Below are positions 50,566 to 64,000 of a DNA stretch of 64,000 bases, one piece after another. Every line of letters begins with the position of its first letter. Within the stretch, counting starts at the first letter, position 1. The position numbers and the translations under genes were made by a program. Origin of the DNA: Sutterella faecalis (GTDB taxonomy: Bacteria > Pseudomonadota > Gammaproteobacteria > Burkholderiales > Burkholderiaceae_F); the NCBI RefSeq assembly GCF_006337085.1, contig NZ_CP040882.1:2852001-2916000 (forward strand). The letters run 5' to 3'. Below the pieces are notes generated by a model. That model had not been told where the DNA came from. It did not search any database and saw nothing but the letters and a program-made list of their open reading frames with translations.

Positions 50566-51363
50566 TCAGTTTCGCGTGAGGCTTCCGCGGAGGCACGAGA
50601 TCATCCGGGCGTGCGACTGGATGACGAGTTCGCCCTCCGTGGAGAGCCCGAAGAGGCGCCCTTCGAGTCTGCCGCTCCCCGGCCCTTCCGGGTCAAGAAC
50701 GGAAATGTTCTCGCCCTTCCAGAGGAGATAGTCTTCGGCAAGGGCGCGCCAACGCTCGAGAAGTTCGAGCGGGTCTTCCCGCGCGATGCGCGCTGCGATG
50801 CGGCACCAGAGGAGATAGGGGTCGCTGAGGCGCGAGTAGGGCGTTCCGGGAGCGTTCTGATGAAGCGGCACGGCATCCGCGAGCTTCCCCGCGGGGAGCG
50901 CCGCGCCCTCGCGCAGGACATTCTCCCCCGGCGCCCAGGAAAGGTTGAGCCCGATTCCGGCAGTGAGAAGACCGCCGATTTCCTTCAGCAGAATTCCGCC
51001 CGCCTTGGCGGCGCCTTTATGCGTGAGCGCGACGATGTCGTTGGGCCACTTGATGAGTACGGCGTAGCCCAGCTTCTCGAGTTCGTCGGCAATGAGCGCT
51101 GCAAGGGCCGCGGCGCTCGCCGCCGTCTGCCAGACGCCGGCAAGCGGGAGGCGGATTGCCGCATGAACGTTCCCGCGGCGGCTCTCCCAGGCGCGGTTGT
51201 ACTGCCCGTGACCGGCTTTCTGCTCATCCGCAAAAACGGAGCCGAAAAGCGGGAGTTCTCCCTTGTCGAAATATTCCCGGGCGTTCTGGAAAACCGATTC
51301 GACAGAAGCGAGGCGCAGGGGCGCTGGCGGCAGTGGATAGGCGGGCTGCATATTTCTGGGCAT
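50566..51363 (-). CDS. birA: Biotin-protein ligase, catalytic type
   Basis: The 265-residue protein lacks the N-terminal DNA-binding domain of bifunctional BirA and starts directly with the catalytic domain. The biotin-binding loop is degenerate (KAGHGQYNRAWES instead of GRGRxGRxW), but KWPNDI, AKAGGILLKE and AGIGLNLSW match the family. It lies 194 bases upstream of pyruvate carboxylase on the same strand; pyruvate carboxylase is the only biotin enzyme in the window and the likely target. The unusual motif in both ligase and acceptor may be related. Confidence 0.87.
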   Translation of the reverse strand: MPRNMQPAYPLPPAPLRLASVESVFQNAREYFDKGELPLFGSVFADEQKAGHGQYNRAWESRRGNVHAAIRLPLAGVWQTAASAAALAALIADELEKLGYAVLIKWPNDIVALTHKGAAKAGGILLKEIGGLLTAGIGLNLSWAPGENVLREGAALPAGKLADAVPLHQNAPGTPYSRLSDPYLLWCRIAARIAREDPLELLERWRALAEDYLLWKGENISVLDPEGPGSGRLEGRLFGLSTEGELVIQSHARMISCLRGSLTRN

Positions 51364-51818
51364 CCTGGAGTTTCAAAGGACGGAAGGTCCTTTTCGTCAA
51401 TTCAGGTTAACAGCTGGAGCCCGCTGAAACCCGGCTGATCCCGGGGTGAAGCGCATCTCAATGAAGAGCTTTTGCGCCCGTTTAGTGGCCCTTGAGAGAA
51501 AGTGCCGATGGATATTCTGCCTAGAGCGGCGGCCTCAAAGCGTCAATCAGGACGCGTCGGAGTGATGCCGCTCGGGATAATGTATGACGATGATAGGGAG
51601 CCGTTCATAGAGGCAAGTGAGCGGTATGGCAGTGCCGGCAGATCGGCTCCTCATGCCGTCAAGGCAATCAGCATCCGCGGCTTCTTTGCGGGAAGTGCCA
51701 TGAATTCAGAGGCATGCGGGTGCCTTGATTCAGACTCTCCGAATGAACGACAGCAAAAAGCCGGAGCAGCCTAAAGGGATGCATCCGGCTTTTTCGACTA
51801 TTTCAAAAGCGAAAAGCT
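51364..51818. other. Intergenic region between birA and bcp
   Basis: The 455 bases hold the birA promoter side and the bcp terminator (AAAAAGCCGG 51755-51764 with CCGGCTTTTT 51785-51794). An ORF at 51502-51774 has no ribosome site, no family and mixed composition, so it is not called. Confidence 0.5.
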
Positions 51819-52289
51819 TCACGCCTTGAGAAGCTTGAGAAGTTCCTCGACGTGGGTCTTCGCCTTGACGCCGCGAAGCGCATGAAGAATCTTTCCTTCA
51901 GGGTCGATCACGAAGGTGGAGCGCTCAATGCCGAAGCACTTTCTGCCGCACATCATCTTTTCCTTCATCACGCCGTAAAGATTGCACACCGTCTCTTCCT
52001 TGTCGGAAAGGAGCGGGAAGTTGAGCGACTGCTTGTCGCGGAAATTGCAGTGGCTCTTCACGCTGTCGCGCGAAACGCCGAGAATCTGGTAGCCGAGGGC
52101 GGCAAAGTCGTCGCGATGATCGCGAAAGCCCTGGGCTTCAGCCGTGCAGCCGGCAGTGTTGTCCTTGGGATAGAAGTAGAGAATGACGCCCTTTCCCTTG
52201 AGGGAAGAAAGCGTGACGGATTCGCCGGCATCGCTCTCAAGCGTGAAGTCGGGGGCGGCAGAGCCGGCAGCAAGTTCCTGGTCAGACAT
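51819..52289 (-). CDS. bcp: Thioredoxin-dependent peroxiredoxin Bcp
   Basis: Starting at ATG 52289 (AAGGA upstream), the 156-residue product fits the Bcp/PrxQ family: APDFTLESDAGESVTLSSLKGKGVILYFYPKDNTAGCTAEAQGFRDH with the peroxidatic Cys at residue 48, where the usual TPGC is TAGC. ILGVSRDSVKSHCNFRDKQSLNFPLLSD follows. It removes hydroperoxides with thioredoxin. The Cys in KSHC may not be the resolving one; the pattern is otherwise standard. Confidence 0.92.
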   Translation of the reverse strand: MSDQELAAGSAAPDFTLESDAGESVTLSSLKGKGVILYFYPKDNTAGCTAEAQGFRDHRDDFAALGYQILGVSRDSVKSHCNFRDKQSLNFPLLSDKEETVCNLYGVMKEKMMCGRKCFGIERSTFVIDPEGKILHALRGVKAKTHVEELLKLLKA

Positions 52290-52484
52290 GTGCAAGGGTC
52301 CTTAGATTATTAATTAAAGGCTATTAAAAATAGTCTTTCGATTGAGTGAAGTGAAGTCTAATCCGTTTTGTCCCGGAACGAAAACTTCCTCAGGCGCAAA
52401 ACCGTTAGGAAATCGTTCCGGCTCAAAAACGGCGGGCCTGGGAATGCGCGGAGTGCCGGCGCCGGCTCTCTGACGGCAAAGAAA

Positions 52485-52518
52485 AGCCTTCTCAGGAAGT
52501 TCTTTCCCCGAGAAGGCT
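52485..52518 (-). terminator. Terminator after the nitronate-monooxygenase-like gene
   Basis: AGCCTTCTC pairs with GAGAAGGCT around a 16-base loop; on the minus strand TTTTC follows. It lies 47 bases beyond the gene's stop. Confidence 0.7.
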
Positions 52519-52564
52519 GAAATCATTCAAAGCAGCGGTTTAAGAGCGCTTGTCAAGCGCGAAG

Positions 52565-53938
52565 TTATGAGCCCGCATGAGCAGAAACCCCTGAATTCTT
52601 ATCAGAAGAACCCAATAACAAGTGTGGGACAAAGTGTGGGACAAATTCAGACTTCAGATTCATCTGATGCGCTTTGAGGTACTCAAGCGCCGCCTTGGGA
52701 AGACGAATTTCGTCTCCGGTGCTCTCCATGTAGTCTTCATAAACATCAGCGGCCGTTGGCAGAATCCACGTGCCGTCTTCCTTCTGAATGGAGGTCTCGC
52801 GCAGGCGCGACGCCATGGCGCCGCACGTCCAGACTTTATAGTTCCTCATATGCGTGCAGAGGCAGCCCTTTTCCTTCGGGGGAACAGGTTCGCCCGCGCT
52901 CATCGCTTCATGACGGAGCTTCCACTCCTTTAGATAAGCGCATTCGCCGTGATTGAGCAGGTACCCGTAGGCTTCGCAGTTGGGACGAATGTCGCTTTCG
53001 ATCGCCGGAGAGCTCTTCAGCATGCGCATCGGATAGCCCGTGGGGGAGAGGCCGTTCACTTCAATGTCTTCTGGTTTCGAATTGAAGAACGCCTGCTTGG
53101 CGGCGCACGTGAGGCCGCTCTCTTCAGCGACGGCAAAGCGGGTGGCGGCCTGAATGCCGTTCGCGCCGACCTCGCCCATGAAGCGCGCGGCGTCGCCGCC
53201 CGTAAAGATGCCGCCCGCGGCAATCACGGGAATGGAGAGGCTCTTTTCCGCCAGATACGCCTTCACTTCCCTCACAATGGCTTCGAGCGAATGATTCTTC
53301 CAGTCTTCCATGCCGAAGCCCAGGTGTCCGCCGGCAAGAGGCCCTTCGACCACGACGTAGTCGGGGAGACGCCCCGTTGCAGCGCTCTTTCGGAGGAAAA
53401 GATTGAGGGCGCGCGAGGAGGAGACGATGATGCCGAGGAGCGCATCGTGAAAGCGCTTGTTTTCCGACATCAGGCGGAAGCTCGAGAGGTGCAGGCCCGC
53501 CGAGAGCGTGATGCCGTCGATGCCCGCGTCAAGCGCTGCATTGAGACGGGTTTTGAGCGTGTCGAGCCCGGAATTCATCGTGAGCTTTTCCATGCAGTTG
53601 ATGAGCATGAGTCCGCGTCCGGTGGTTTTCGACATGACGTTCGAGATGTAGCGGATGGTCGCTTCGCGAACGGCGTCGAGGTCAAAGAGTTCAGCGGATT
53701 TGTCTGCCGCATCTCTGAGGCCGGCGTAGCGCTTCGCCTTGGCGGCGGTGAAGCGCGTGCCGAAAAGGCGGTCGGAGACATCCATCAGCATGGCGTCCGA
53801 GAGATGAGAGATGCCGCCGAGCTTTTCGACGGCGAGACCCAGCTCGGCCGTGGAAATATTCGTGCCCATGCCGCCCACGATGAGGGGCGAATAGTCTCTG
53901 CCGCGCAGCGTCAGAGCGTAGGAGCTGAGTGAGGTCAT
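52565..53938 (-). CDS. Nitronate monooxygenase-type FMN enzyme
   Basis: The 457-residue protein is a (beta/alpha)8 flavoprotein of the nitronate monooxygenase / FabK-like family: YSPLIVGGMGTNISTAELG at the start, EGPLAGGHLGF, PVIAAGGIFTGGDAARFMGEVGANGIQAATRFAVAEES as the FMN phosphate-binding part, and a CLCTHMRNYKVWTCG block. The last ~25 residues are unusual: FVPHFVPH is encoded by the exact 12-bp tandem repeat at 52622-52645, and the sequence after it looks non-homologous, as if the original 3' end had been replaced. The substrate is uncertain. Confidence 0.82.
   Translation of the reverse strand: MTSLSSYALTLRGRDYSPLIVGGMGTNISTAELGLAVEKLGGISHLSDAMLMDVSDRLFGTRFTAAKAKRYAGLRDAADKSAELFDLDAVREATIRYISNVMSKTTGRGLMLINCMEKLTMNSGLDTLKTRLNAALDAGIDGITLSAGLHLSSFRLMSENKRFHDALLGIIVSSSRALNLFLRKSAATGRLPDYVVVEGPLAGGHLGFGMEDWKNHSLEAIVREVKAYLAEKSLSIPVIAAGGIFTGGDAARFMGEVGANGIQAATRFAVAEESGLTCAAKQAFFNSKPEDIEVNGLSPTGYPMRMLKSSPAIESDIRPNCEAYGYLLNHGECAYLKEWKLRHEAMSAGEPVPPKEKGCLCTHMRNYKVWTCGAMASRLRETSIQKEDGTWILPTAADVYEDYMESTGDEIRLPKAALEYLKAHQMNLKSEFVPHFVPHLLLGSSDKNSGVSAHAGS
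52622..52645. repeat. Exact 12-bp tandem repeat in the 3' end of the flavoprotein gene
   Basis: GTGTGGGACAAA occurs twice head to tail (52622-52633, 52634-52645). Its complement TTTGTCCCACAC matches the TTGTCCCACAG repeats upstream of the phage integrase (18844-18865). It is a likely leftover of an integrase attachment region. Confidence 0.7.
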
Positions 53939-54350
53939 TTAAAAAAACTCCGAAAGAATTGGGGGCGGCAGCTCTGCCGATTGATCAGTTTCGAAAGTTT
54001 CTCTTTTCAGAAGCCCCATTCACGAACTTAAAAACAGGGATAAATCCGCAAAATATGACTCGTTTTAGGAAGCAAAAATATGCTATGGGAGAAAACCCTG
54101 ATGCCGCTCCCGATGAATCGGGACGGACTTTCAGAGTAGGAAGGGCGGGATTTTTCCCGGAAGCGGCAGGAGTCGCCTCCGTTCTTCTCAAAACATTTCC
54201 CGGGCAACAACTTGTTGCATAATGCGGGAAAGTTTCCGGTTCTGCCCCTTAAGAGGCAAACCATTCCCCGATGAACCGGATGCCTGCAGAGCGTCAGCGT
54301 TTCCTTGAGCCGCTCCGCCAAAGGCATCCTCAAATAGAACAAAAAGAAAT
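53939..54350. other. Divergent intergenic region between flavoprotein and nhaC
   Basis: The 412 bases contain both promoters. A short ORF (53929-54222) overlaps the flavoprotein start and has no ribosome site, so it is not called. The only marked signal is the palindrome at 54204-54218. Confidence 0.5.
54204..54218. promoter_or_regulatory. Palindrome upstream of nhaC (possible operator)
   Basis: GCAACAA-C-TTGTTGC is a perfect 7-bp inverted repeat with a 1-base centre, next to ATAATG, which could be part of a -10 box for nhaC. The regulator is unknown. Confidence 0.45.
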
Positions 54351-55892
54351 ATGGAACCCTACGCCGCTGGATGGCTGTCCATCGTTCCGCCGATTGTTGC
54401 CATCGTTCTTGCGCTTCTTACCAAGGAAGTGCTTTCTTCTCTCCTGATCGGCATCCTGACGGGCACCCTGATCTACACGATCGGTACCGACGGGAACGTC
54501 ATCATGGATACGCTGCAGACGACCTTCACGCTGATGGGCAACAAGGTCGACTTCAACATCCTGATCTTTACCTCGCTTCTCGGCGCCCTGGTTTATGTGG
54601 TGGCCATGTCGGGCGGCACCAAGGCCTACGGCAACTGGGCGGTCGAGCGCGTGAAGACGCGCCGCGCGACGCTCTTCTCGACCTCGGGCCTCGGCATCCT
54701 GATCTTCATCGACGACTACTTCAACTGCCTTTCGGTCGGCACCGTGATGCGTCCGCTCTGCGACCGCTACAACGTCTCCCGCGCGAAGCTCGCCTACATC
54801 ATCGACTCGACGGCGGCGCCGGTCTGCATCATCGCGCCGGTTTCCTCCTGGGCGGCGGCCGTGGGTTCGTCCCTCAAGGGCAACGGCGTCTTTGAATCCG
54901 ACATGGCGGCCTTCATCGCCTCCATCCCCTGGAATTTCTACGCGCTCCTTTCGATTTTCATGGTGTTCTTCATCATCGCCACGGGCCTTGACTTTGGTCC
55001 GATGCGCCGTTCTGAAGAGCGTGCTGCCGCGGGCGACACCGGCGGCGTGAAGGGCGGCGGCGCGGAACCCCCGAAGCCCAATCCCCGGGGCAAGGTCTCG
55101 GACATGCTGATTCCGATCTGCGCCCTCATCGTGCTCGCCGTGCTTTCGCTCATGTATTCCGGCGGCTACTGGGGCGACGATCCGGCTTATCACACGTTCC
55201 AGTCCTCGATCGGAAATTCCTCTGCGGCTTCGGCCCTCGTCTGGGCGGCCTTCGGCGCCGTGCTTGTTGCCTTCCTCCTTTACGTGCCGAGGAAGCTCGT
55301 TCCCTTCAGCGACTTCATGCAGGGGCTCCTTGAAGGCATGAAGCTCATGCTCCCGGCCAACATCATCCTGATTCTTGCCTGGACGCTCTCGGGCGTCTGC
55401 CGCGACCTCATCAGCACGCCGCAGTTCGTTGAATCCATCGTGACGCAGTCGGGCGCCGGACTTTCGCTCTTCCTCCCGGCAGTGGTCTTCGTGATCGCCG
55501 CGTTCCTCGCCTTCTCAACGGGCACGGCCTGGGGCACCTTCGGCATCCTCATCCCGATCGTCGTGCCGGTCGTGCAGGGCATCGACCCCTCGCTCACGAT
55601 CGTCGTCCTCTCGGCCACGCTGGCGGGTTCGGTCTTCGGCGACCACTGCTCTCCGATTTCCGATACGACGATTCTTTCGTCGGCCGGCGCCGGGTGCAAT
55701 CACATTGAGCACGTGGCGACGCAGCTTCCCTATGCGCTTCTCGTCGCCGCCTGCTCGGCCGTAGGCTACCTTGTCGCCGGCCTTTCGCACGGGAACCTCT
55801 GGCTCTCGCTCGGCACGGCGCTGCTGCTCCTCATTGTGTCGGTTGTGGTCCTCCACAGCATGCGCGGGAGGCAGAAGACTGCCGCCGCCTGA
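54351..55892 (+). CDS. nhaC: Na+/H+ antiporter, NhaC family
   Basis: The 513-residue membrane protein has about 11-12 segments. It carries the NhaC blocks LGILIFIDDYFNCLSVGTVMRPLCDRYNVSRAKLAYIIDSTAAPVCIIAPVSSW, including the conserved IDDY and DSTAAP motifs, and FSTGTAWGTFGILIPIVVPV with GSVFGDHCSPISDTTILSSAGAGC. It exchanges sodium for protons for pH and salt homeostasis. A Gly/Pro-rich loop (DTGGVKGGGAEPPKPNPRG) divides it. An AGAACAAAAAGAAAT stretch precedes the ATG without a strong ribosome site. Amino-acid/Na+ exchangers of the same superfamily are an alternative. Confidence 0.85.
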   Translation: MEPYAAGWLSIVPPIVAIVLALLTKEVLSSLLIGILTGTLIYTIGTDGNVIMDTLQTTFTLMGNKVDFNILIFTSLLGALVYVVAMSGGTKAYGNWAVERVKTRRATLFSTSGLGILIFIDDYFNCLSVGTVMRPLCDRYNVSRAKLAYIIDSTAAPVCIIAPVSSWAAAVGSSLKGNGVFESDMAAFIASIPWNFYALLSIFMVFFIIATGLDFGPMRRSEERAAAGDTGGVKGGGAEPPKPNPRGKVSDMLIPICALIVLAVLSLMYSGGYWGDDPAYHTFQSSIGNSSAASALVWAAFGAVLVAFLLYVPRKLVPFSDFMQGLLEGMKLMLPANIILILAWTLSGVCRDLISTPQFVESIVTQSGAGLSLFLPAVVFVIAAFLAFSTGTAWGTFGILIPIVVPVVQGIDPSLTIVVLSATLAGSVFGDHCSPISDTTILSSAGAGCNHIEHVATQLPYALLVAACSAVGYLVAGLSHGNLWLSLGTALLLLIVSVVVLHSMRGRQKTAAA

Positions 55893-56397
55893 TGCGCGGA
55901 TTTTGAAGCTTCAGGGGACCGCGCTGCGCGGTCCCGCAGATCCCCTGGAAAGCCGGCTTCCGGCACCGGGGGATTTTTTATGTCTCCCTAAAAAGTCATA
56001 AGGAGAATGGCCTTCATGCCTAAGGCATTTCTCCCAGAAGCAGATGCACGAATTTTCTTTTTTATGACTTCGATCAATGCTTGCACCGCCTTCTCCTCGG
56101 GAGAACCCGGATTGACGACATCCGCAATCAAGCATTCTTAATGCCTCAGGCCTCTCTCTATTCAACGCGGAGCGGTCGACCCCCGCGCTCAGAGCGAACC
56201 GCTGAAGGTTCCTCTGCGGCGCATGTCCAGAAAAACGTCTGCAGACCCGGCTCCGGCGCCCCTCGGAAAGGCTTCATGGAAAGAAAGCCGGGTCGGCGGC
56301 AGACCAGCACGGGGCAGAGAACGAGATCCGGTGCGGCTGCGGCTTTCGGCTTCAGTTCTTCGGTCATCTCCGACGATGCTTCAGGGTAAGGAACAAA
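55893..56397. other. Intergenic region between nhaC and gltB
   Basis: The 505 bases begin with the nhaC terminator and end with the gltB leader (CAGGGTAAGGAACAAAATG). I found no ORF with coding character on either strand. Positions 56150-56390 are GC-rich and could hold a leader RNA, but no known riboswitch pattern was recognised. Confidence 0.45.
55915..55979 (+). terminator. Double hairpin terminator after nhaC
   Basis: The first hairpin is GGGACCGCGC with GCGCGGTCCC. The second is GATCCCC with GGGGGAT, enclosing the palindrome GGAAAGCCGGCTTCC, and is followed by T5. Confidence 0.75.
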
Positions 56398-60996
<4,599 letters not shown>

Positions 60997-60998
60997 AA

Positions 60999-62489
60999 AT
61001 GGGTCTCGACAAAGGTTTTCTCAAGTACGAGCGCATTGAGCCGAAGCATGAACCCGCGGTGATCCGCATTCATCACTTCCGCGAATTCATTTCGACGCTC
61101 ACGGACGACGAGGCGCACGATCAGGCAGCCCGCTGCATGGACTGCGGCATTCCCTTCTGCTCGCACGGCTGTCCCCTTCACAACCAGATGCCGGACTTCC
61201 AGCAGTACGTGACGGACGGGGACTATCTAAGCGCCTGGGAAGTGCTCTCCCAGACGAGCAGCTTCCCCGAAATTACCGGACGCATCTGTCCGGCGCTTTG
61301 CGAGGAGAGCTGCACGCTCGGCATTCACCGCGAAGCGGTCGGCATCAAGTCGATCGAGCGCAAGATTGCCGAATATGCCTTCGAGCACGGGCTCGTGCAG
61401 CCGGTTCTGCCCTTTGCCAAAACCGGCTGCCGGGTCGCCGTGGTGGGGTCGGGCCCCGCAGGGCTCGCCTGCGCGCAGGCGCTCGTTCGTGCCGGCCACG
61501 AGGTGACGGTCTACGAGAAGATGGATAAGGCGGGGGGGCTCCTGCGCTACGGCATCCCCGACTTCAAGCTTTCGAAGGAAGTGCTCGACAGGAGGCTCGA
61601 TCAGCTCGTGCGCGAAGGCGTGAAGTTCGTCCTCTCGACCCGCGTGAGCGCGGGCAGCAAGGATGAATCGCTCGAAACCGGCGTGCATGACGATTCCGTC
61701 GACACAATTTCGATCGAGAAGCTCTCGGCCGAGAACGACGCCGTCGTCCTCGCGCTCGGGGCCGAGGTGCCGCGCGATCTGCCGCTTCCCGGACGGAACC
61801 TCAAAGGCATTCACTTTGCGCTCGACTTCCTTATTGCCCAGAACCGGGTCAACGCCGGGGGCGTCCCGAATCCGATCGACGTGCGCGGAAAGCGCGTCGT
61901 CGTGATCGGCGGCGGCGAAACGGCAAGCGACTGCATCGGCACGGCGAACCGCCTCGGGGCCGAATCCGTGACGCAGCTCGACTACCACGCGGAGCTCCCC
62001 GAAAAGGCCGATCTTCTGAAGGAGTGGCCCGACTGGAGGAGAATCAAGCGTACCTCCACCTCGCAGGAGGAAGGGTGCGTGAGGCTCTTTTCGACGAGCA
62101 CCACGTCCTTTACGGGCGAGGATGCAGTTACGGGCGTGAGGACCGTTGAGGTTACCTGGGGGCCGGGGAGACAGATCACGCCGGTCGAAGGCACGGAAAA
62201 GGAAATTCCTGCCGATGTGGTGCTGATCGCCATGGGCTACGCCCATCCGTCGCATCGCCTCGTCGATGCGCTCGGCCTCGGCACCGACAAGCGCGGGAGC
62301 ATCGAGGCGCCGGTTCATGGCGCGGGCGCCTGGCGCACGGCTTCGGAAGGCGTCTTTGCGGCGGGCGACGGCAGAAGCGGGCAGTCGCTTGTCGTCAACG
62401 CCATCGCTGAAGGCCGCGAATGCGCTGAGGCCGTTGATGCCTGGCTGAAGGAACTCCGCGAGGAGCGCACCGCCCGGTCATGGCGGTGA
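60999..62489 (+). CDS. gltD: Glutamate synthase small subunit GltD
   Basis: The 496-residue flavoprotein supplies electrons from NAD(P)H to GltB. It has the N-terminal Fe-S set CMDCGIPFCSHGC (C46, C49, C54, C58), FAD-binding GSGPAGLACAQALVRAGHEVTVYEKMDKAGGLLRYGIPDFKL and the NADPH motif VIGGGETASDCIGTA. The C-terminal GDGRSGQSLVVNAIAEGR closes the FAD site. GAGGAG precedes the ATG, 2 bases after the gltB stop, so the two subunits are one operon. The terminator follows at 62522-62561. Confidence 0.96.
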   Translation: MGLDKGFLKYERIEPKHEPAVIRIHHFREFISTLTDDEAHDQAARCMDCGIPFCSHGCPLHNQMPDFQQYVTDGDYLSAWEVLSQTSSFPEITGRICPALCEESCTLGIHREAVGIKSIERKIAEYAFEHGLVQPVLPFAKTGCRVAVVGSGPAGLACAQALVRAGHEVTVYEKMDKAGGLLRYGIPDFKLSKEVLDRRLDQLVREGVKFVLSTRVSAGSKDESLETGVHDDSVDTISIEKLSAENDAVVLALGAEVPRDLPLPGRNLKGIHFALDFLIAQNRVNAGGVPNPIDVRGKRVVVIGGGETASDCIGTANRLGAESVTQLDYHAELPEKADLLKEWPDWRRIKRTSTSQEEGCVRLFSTSTTSFTGEDAVTGVRTVEVTWGPGRQITPVEGTEKEIPADVVLIAMGYAHPSHRLVDALGLGTDKRGSIEAPVHGAGAWRTASEGVFAAGDGRSGQSLVVNAIAEGRECAEAVDAWLKELREERTARSWR

Positions 62490-62521
62490 TTGAAGCTCGC
62501 ATTCCCGCTTGGATAGAGCAG

Positions 62522-62561
62522 AAAAGGCGCCGGATCCGTGAAAAAGATCGGCGCCTTTTTT
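62522..62561 (+). terminator. Terminator of gltBD
   Basis: AAAAGGCGCCG.ATC pairs with GATCGGCGCCTTTT around CGTGAAAAA, followed by six T. Confidence 0.92.
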
Positions 62562-62828
62562 CATTCTTCAGGAACTCAGAATCCTGAGGATTTCTCGTCA
62601 TGCCTTGAATTGGTGCAGGCGCGTACGTTTTTCGTTCAGATCCGTTTACGTCCTGAATCACGCTTTTCTGTTGCACTCCCGAAAGTTCTAAGAACTTTTG
62701 AGCAGGGAGATCCGATTGAGATCAAAGAGAGGCTGTCTCAACGCCTTTTTTCAACGCAGCCGGGGCTTCTGGCACGGATTTCGCTTCGCTTCATTTTCTC
62801 CTTCAACCGATCATTGAGAAAAGAATCA
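62562..62828. other. Intergenic region before the SLC13-type gene
   Basis: No ORF or repeat stands out in these 267 bases. The stretch presumably carries the promoter of the next gene. Confidence 0.4.
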
Positions 62829-64000
62829 TGACGAGCGCAACCAATCTTCCCTCAGATTCCCGCCCGCCTTCTATGAACGCCGATTCCGCAAGGGCGCCTC
62901 TCGCCTCCCGAGAGAGCGAGGAACCTAAGCCCGGGTTCTTCAAGCGCTTCGGCCTCATCTTCGCCTTCATCGCGCTCGCGCTCATCTGCCTCGCGCCTGA
63001 ACAGCCGGGTCTTACCGTAGCCGGGCAGCGCATGATCGGCATCATGGTCTTCGCCGTGATTACCTGGTCGAGCACGGCCGTGTCCTTTCCGGTTTCGGGC
63101 GGCCTCATCATGGCCCTCATTGCCGTTCTGATCGGACTCTCGCCCAAGCCCGACGGCACGGGCATCATCGGCACCACGGCCGGCATGAAGACCGCGCTCA
63201 CGGGCTTTTCGTCGCCTGCCTTCTGCCTGGTCGGCGCGGCGCTCTTTCTCGCTGCCGCGATGATGCGCACGGGACTCGACAAGCGCATTGCGCTCTTCAC
63301 GCTTTCCAAAATCGGTGCGACTCCCAACCGCGTCGTGGTGGGCATCATTCTCTGCGGCTTCATTCTCTCCTTCTTCGTGCCCTCGACCACGGCGCGCGTG
63401 GCGTGCCTCGTTCCCATCGTGATCGGCATGATCCGGGCGTTCGGGCTCCAGATCAAATCCGCCTTCGGCGCCATGCTGATGATCACGGTCGCGCAGGTCG
63501 ACTCCGTCTGGAATGTCGGCATCAAGACGGCGGCAGCGCAGAACATGGTGGCCGTCAACTTCATCCGCGACATCACCGGTCAGGAAATCTCGTGGCTCGA
63601 CTGGTTCATCGCTGCGGCGCCTTTTGCCGCGCTCATGTCGGTCGTTCTCTACTTCGTCGTGACGAAGCTTCTGGGCGGGAGCGTCGAGCCCTTCCAGGGC
63701 GGCGAAGCCGCCGTCAGAAAGCAGCTCGCGGATCTCGGTCCCATGAGCGCCAATGAATGGAAGCTCACGATCGTCTCCCTCATCCTTCTCTTCCTATGGG
63801 TCACCGAAAAGAAACTGCACCCTTTCGATACGACCACCACCACCGTCTGCGCGATCGCGTTCCTCATGCTCCCCAGAGTTGGCGTCATGGACTGGAAGGG
63901 AACGGTCGACCGCATCAACTGGGGCACGGTTCTCGTCTTCGGCGTCGGCATTTCGCTCGGTTCCGCGCTTCTTTCTACCAAGGCCGCGCAGTGGCTCGCC
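62829..64000 (+). CDS. SLC13/DASS-type anion:Na+ symporter, 3' end outside window
   Basis: The open frame from ATG 62829 (ATG 62874 also possible) runs to the window end, 390 residues visible. After a polar start rich in Ser and Pro come membrane segments with family features: RMIGIMVFAVITWSSTAVSFPVSGGLIMALI, GFSSPAFCLVGAALFLAAAMMRTGLDKRIAL, FILSFFVPSTTARVACLVPIVIGMIRAFG (the SxTxR-type substrate region) and NWGTVLVFGVGISLGSALLSTKAAQWLA. It probably imports di- or tricarboxylates with sodium. The second half of the second repeat is cut. Confidence 0.82.

Noticed and set aside
51502..51774. 90-codon ORF between birA and bcp
   Set aside because: It has no ribosome site and no family, overlaps the bcp terminator and looks like chance coding.
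53929..54222. 97-codon ORF upstream of nhaC
   Set aside because: It overlaps the flavoprotein start on the other strand and has no coding features.

Overview
The window looks like a chromosome segment of a GC-rich, anaerobic or microaerophilic, non-saccharolytic betaproteobacterium. Sutterella or a close relative in the Burkholderiales is my best guess. It rests on the gene set (a C4-dicarboxylate carrier, CstA, NhaC, a LarA/LarE pair, GltBD, TamA/TamB, many carboxylate or drug carriers and no sugar pathway) and on codon and GC style. No rRNA or other marker gene fixes the taxon.

Positions 1-18.9 kb are the right part of a prophage with a Mu-type contractile tail. The order is sheath (cut by the window start), tube, tail-assembly chaperone with a clear -1 frameshift site, tape measure, gpN-, gpP-, gp45-, gp46-, gp47- and gp48-like baseplate genes, collar fibre, then a variable fibre region and a lysis cassette (holin, small membrane proteins, muralytic enzyme, nested Rz/Rz1 spanins). 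A tyrosine recombinase closes the element at 17.6-18.8 kb. Several small genes with their own terminators sit between otherwise invariant tail genes and look like morons. An AT-rich DUF3644/HEPN-like gene, followed by the relic of a second Rz1, sits between lysis and integrase genes where phages often carry defence cargo.

Positions 19-25.8 kb hold a solitary hydG, an MFS carrier, a 2,401-bp ISNCY/IS1202-type insertion sequence with an 18-bp target duplication and an unusual array of degenerate ~22-bp repeats, a ribbon-helix-helix-like protein and a histone-H1-like protein.

Positions 25.9-44.6 kb are core chromosome: tamA-tamB, two small lipoproteins, three carriers (a CynX-type MFS, a DcuC-type carrier, CstA), an AraJ-type MFS, a FeoC-like protein, a CreA-type protein, and larE and larA. 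A tRNA-His gene at 44.9 kb is followed by attachment-like repeats and a lone divergent integrase, probably what remains of an integrated element.

Positions 46.6-64 kb are again core: pyruvate carboxylase with a fused C-terminal zinc ribbon beside its likely biotin ligase, a Bcp peroxiredoxin, a nitronate-monooxygenase-like flavoprotein whose 3' end contains a tandem repeat resembling the phage integrase arm sites, NhaC, glutamate synthase GltB-GltD, and a SLC13-type carrier cut by the window end. Together the host genes describe carboxylate uptake, anaplerosis, ammonia assimilation, lactate isomer use, ion homeostasis and outer-membrane assembly.
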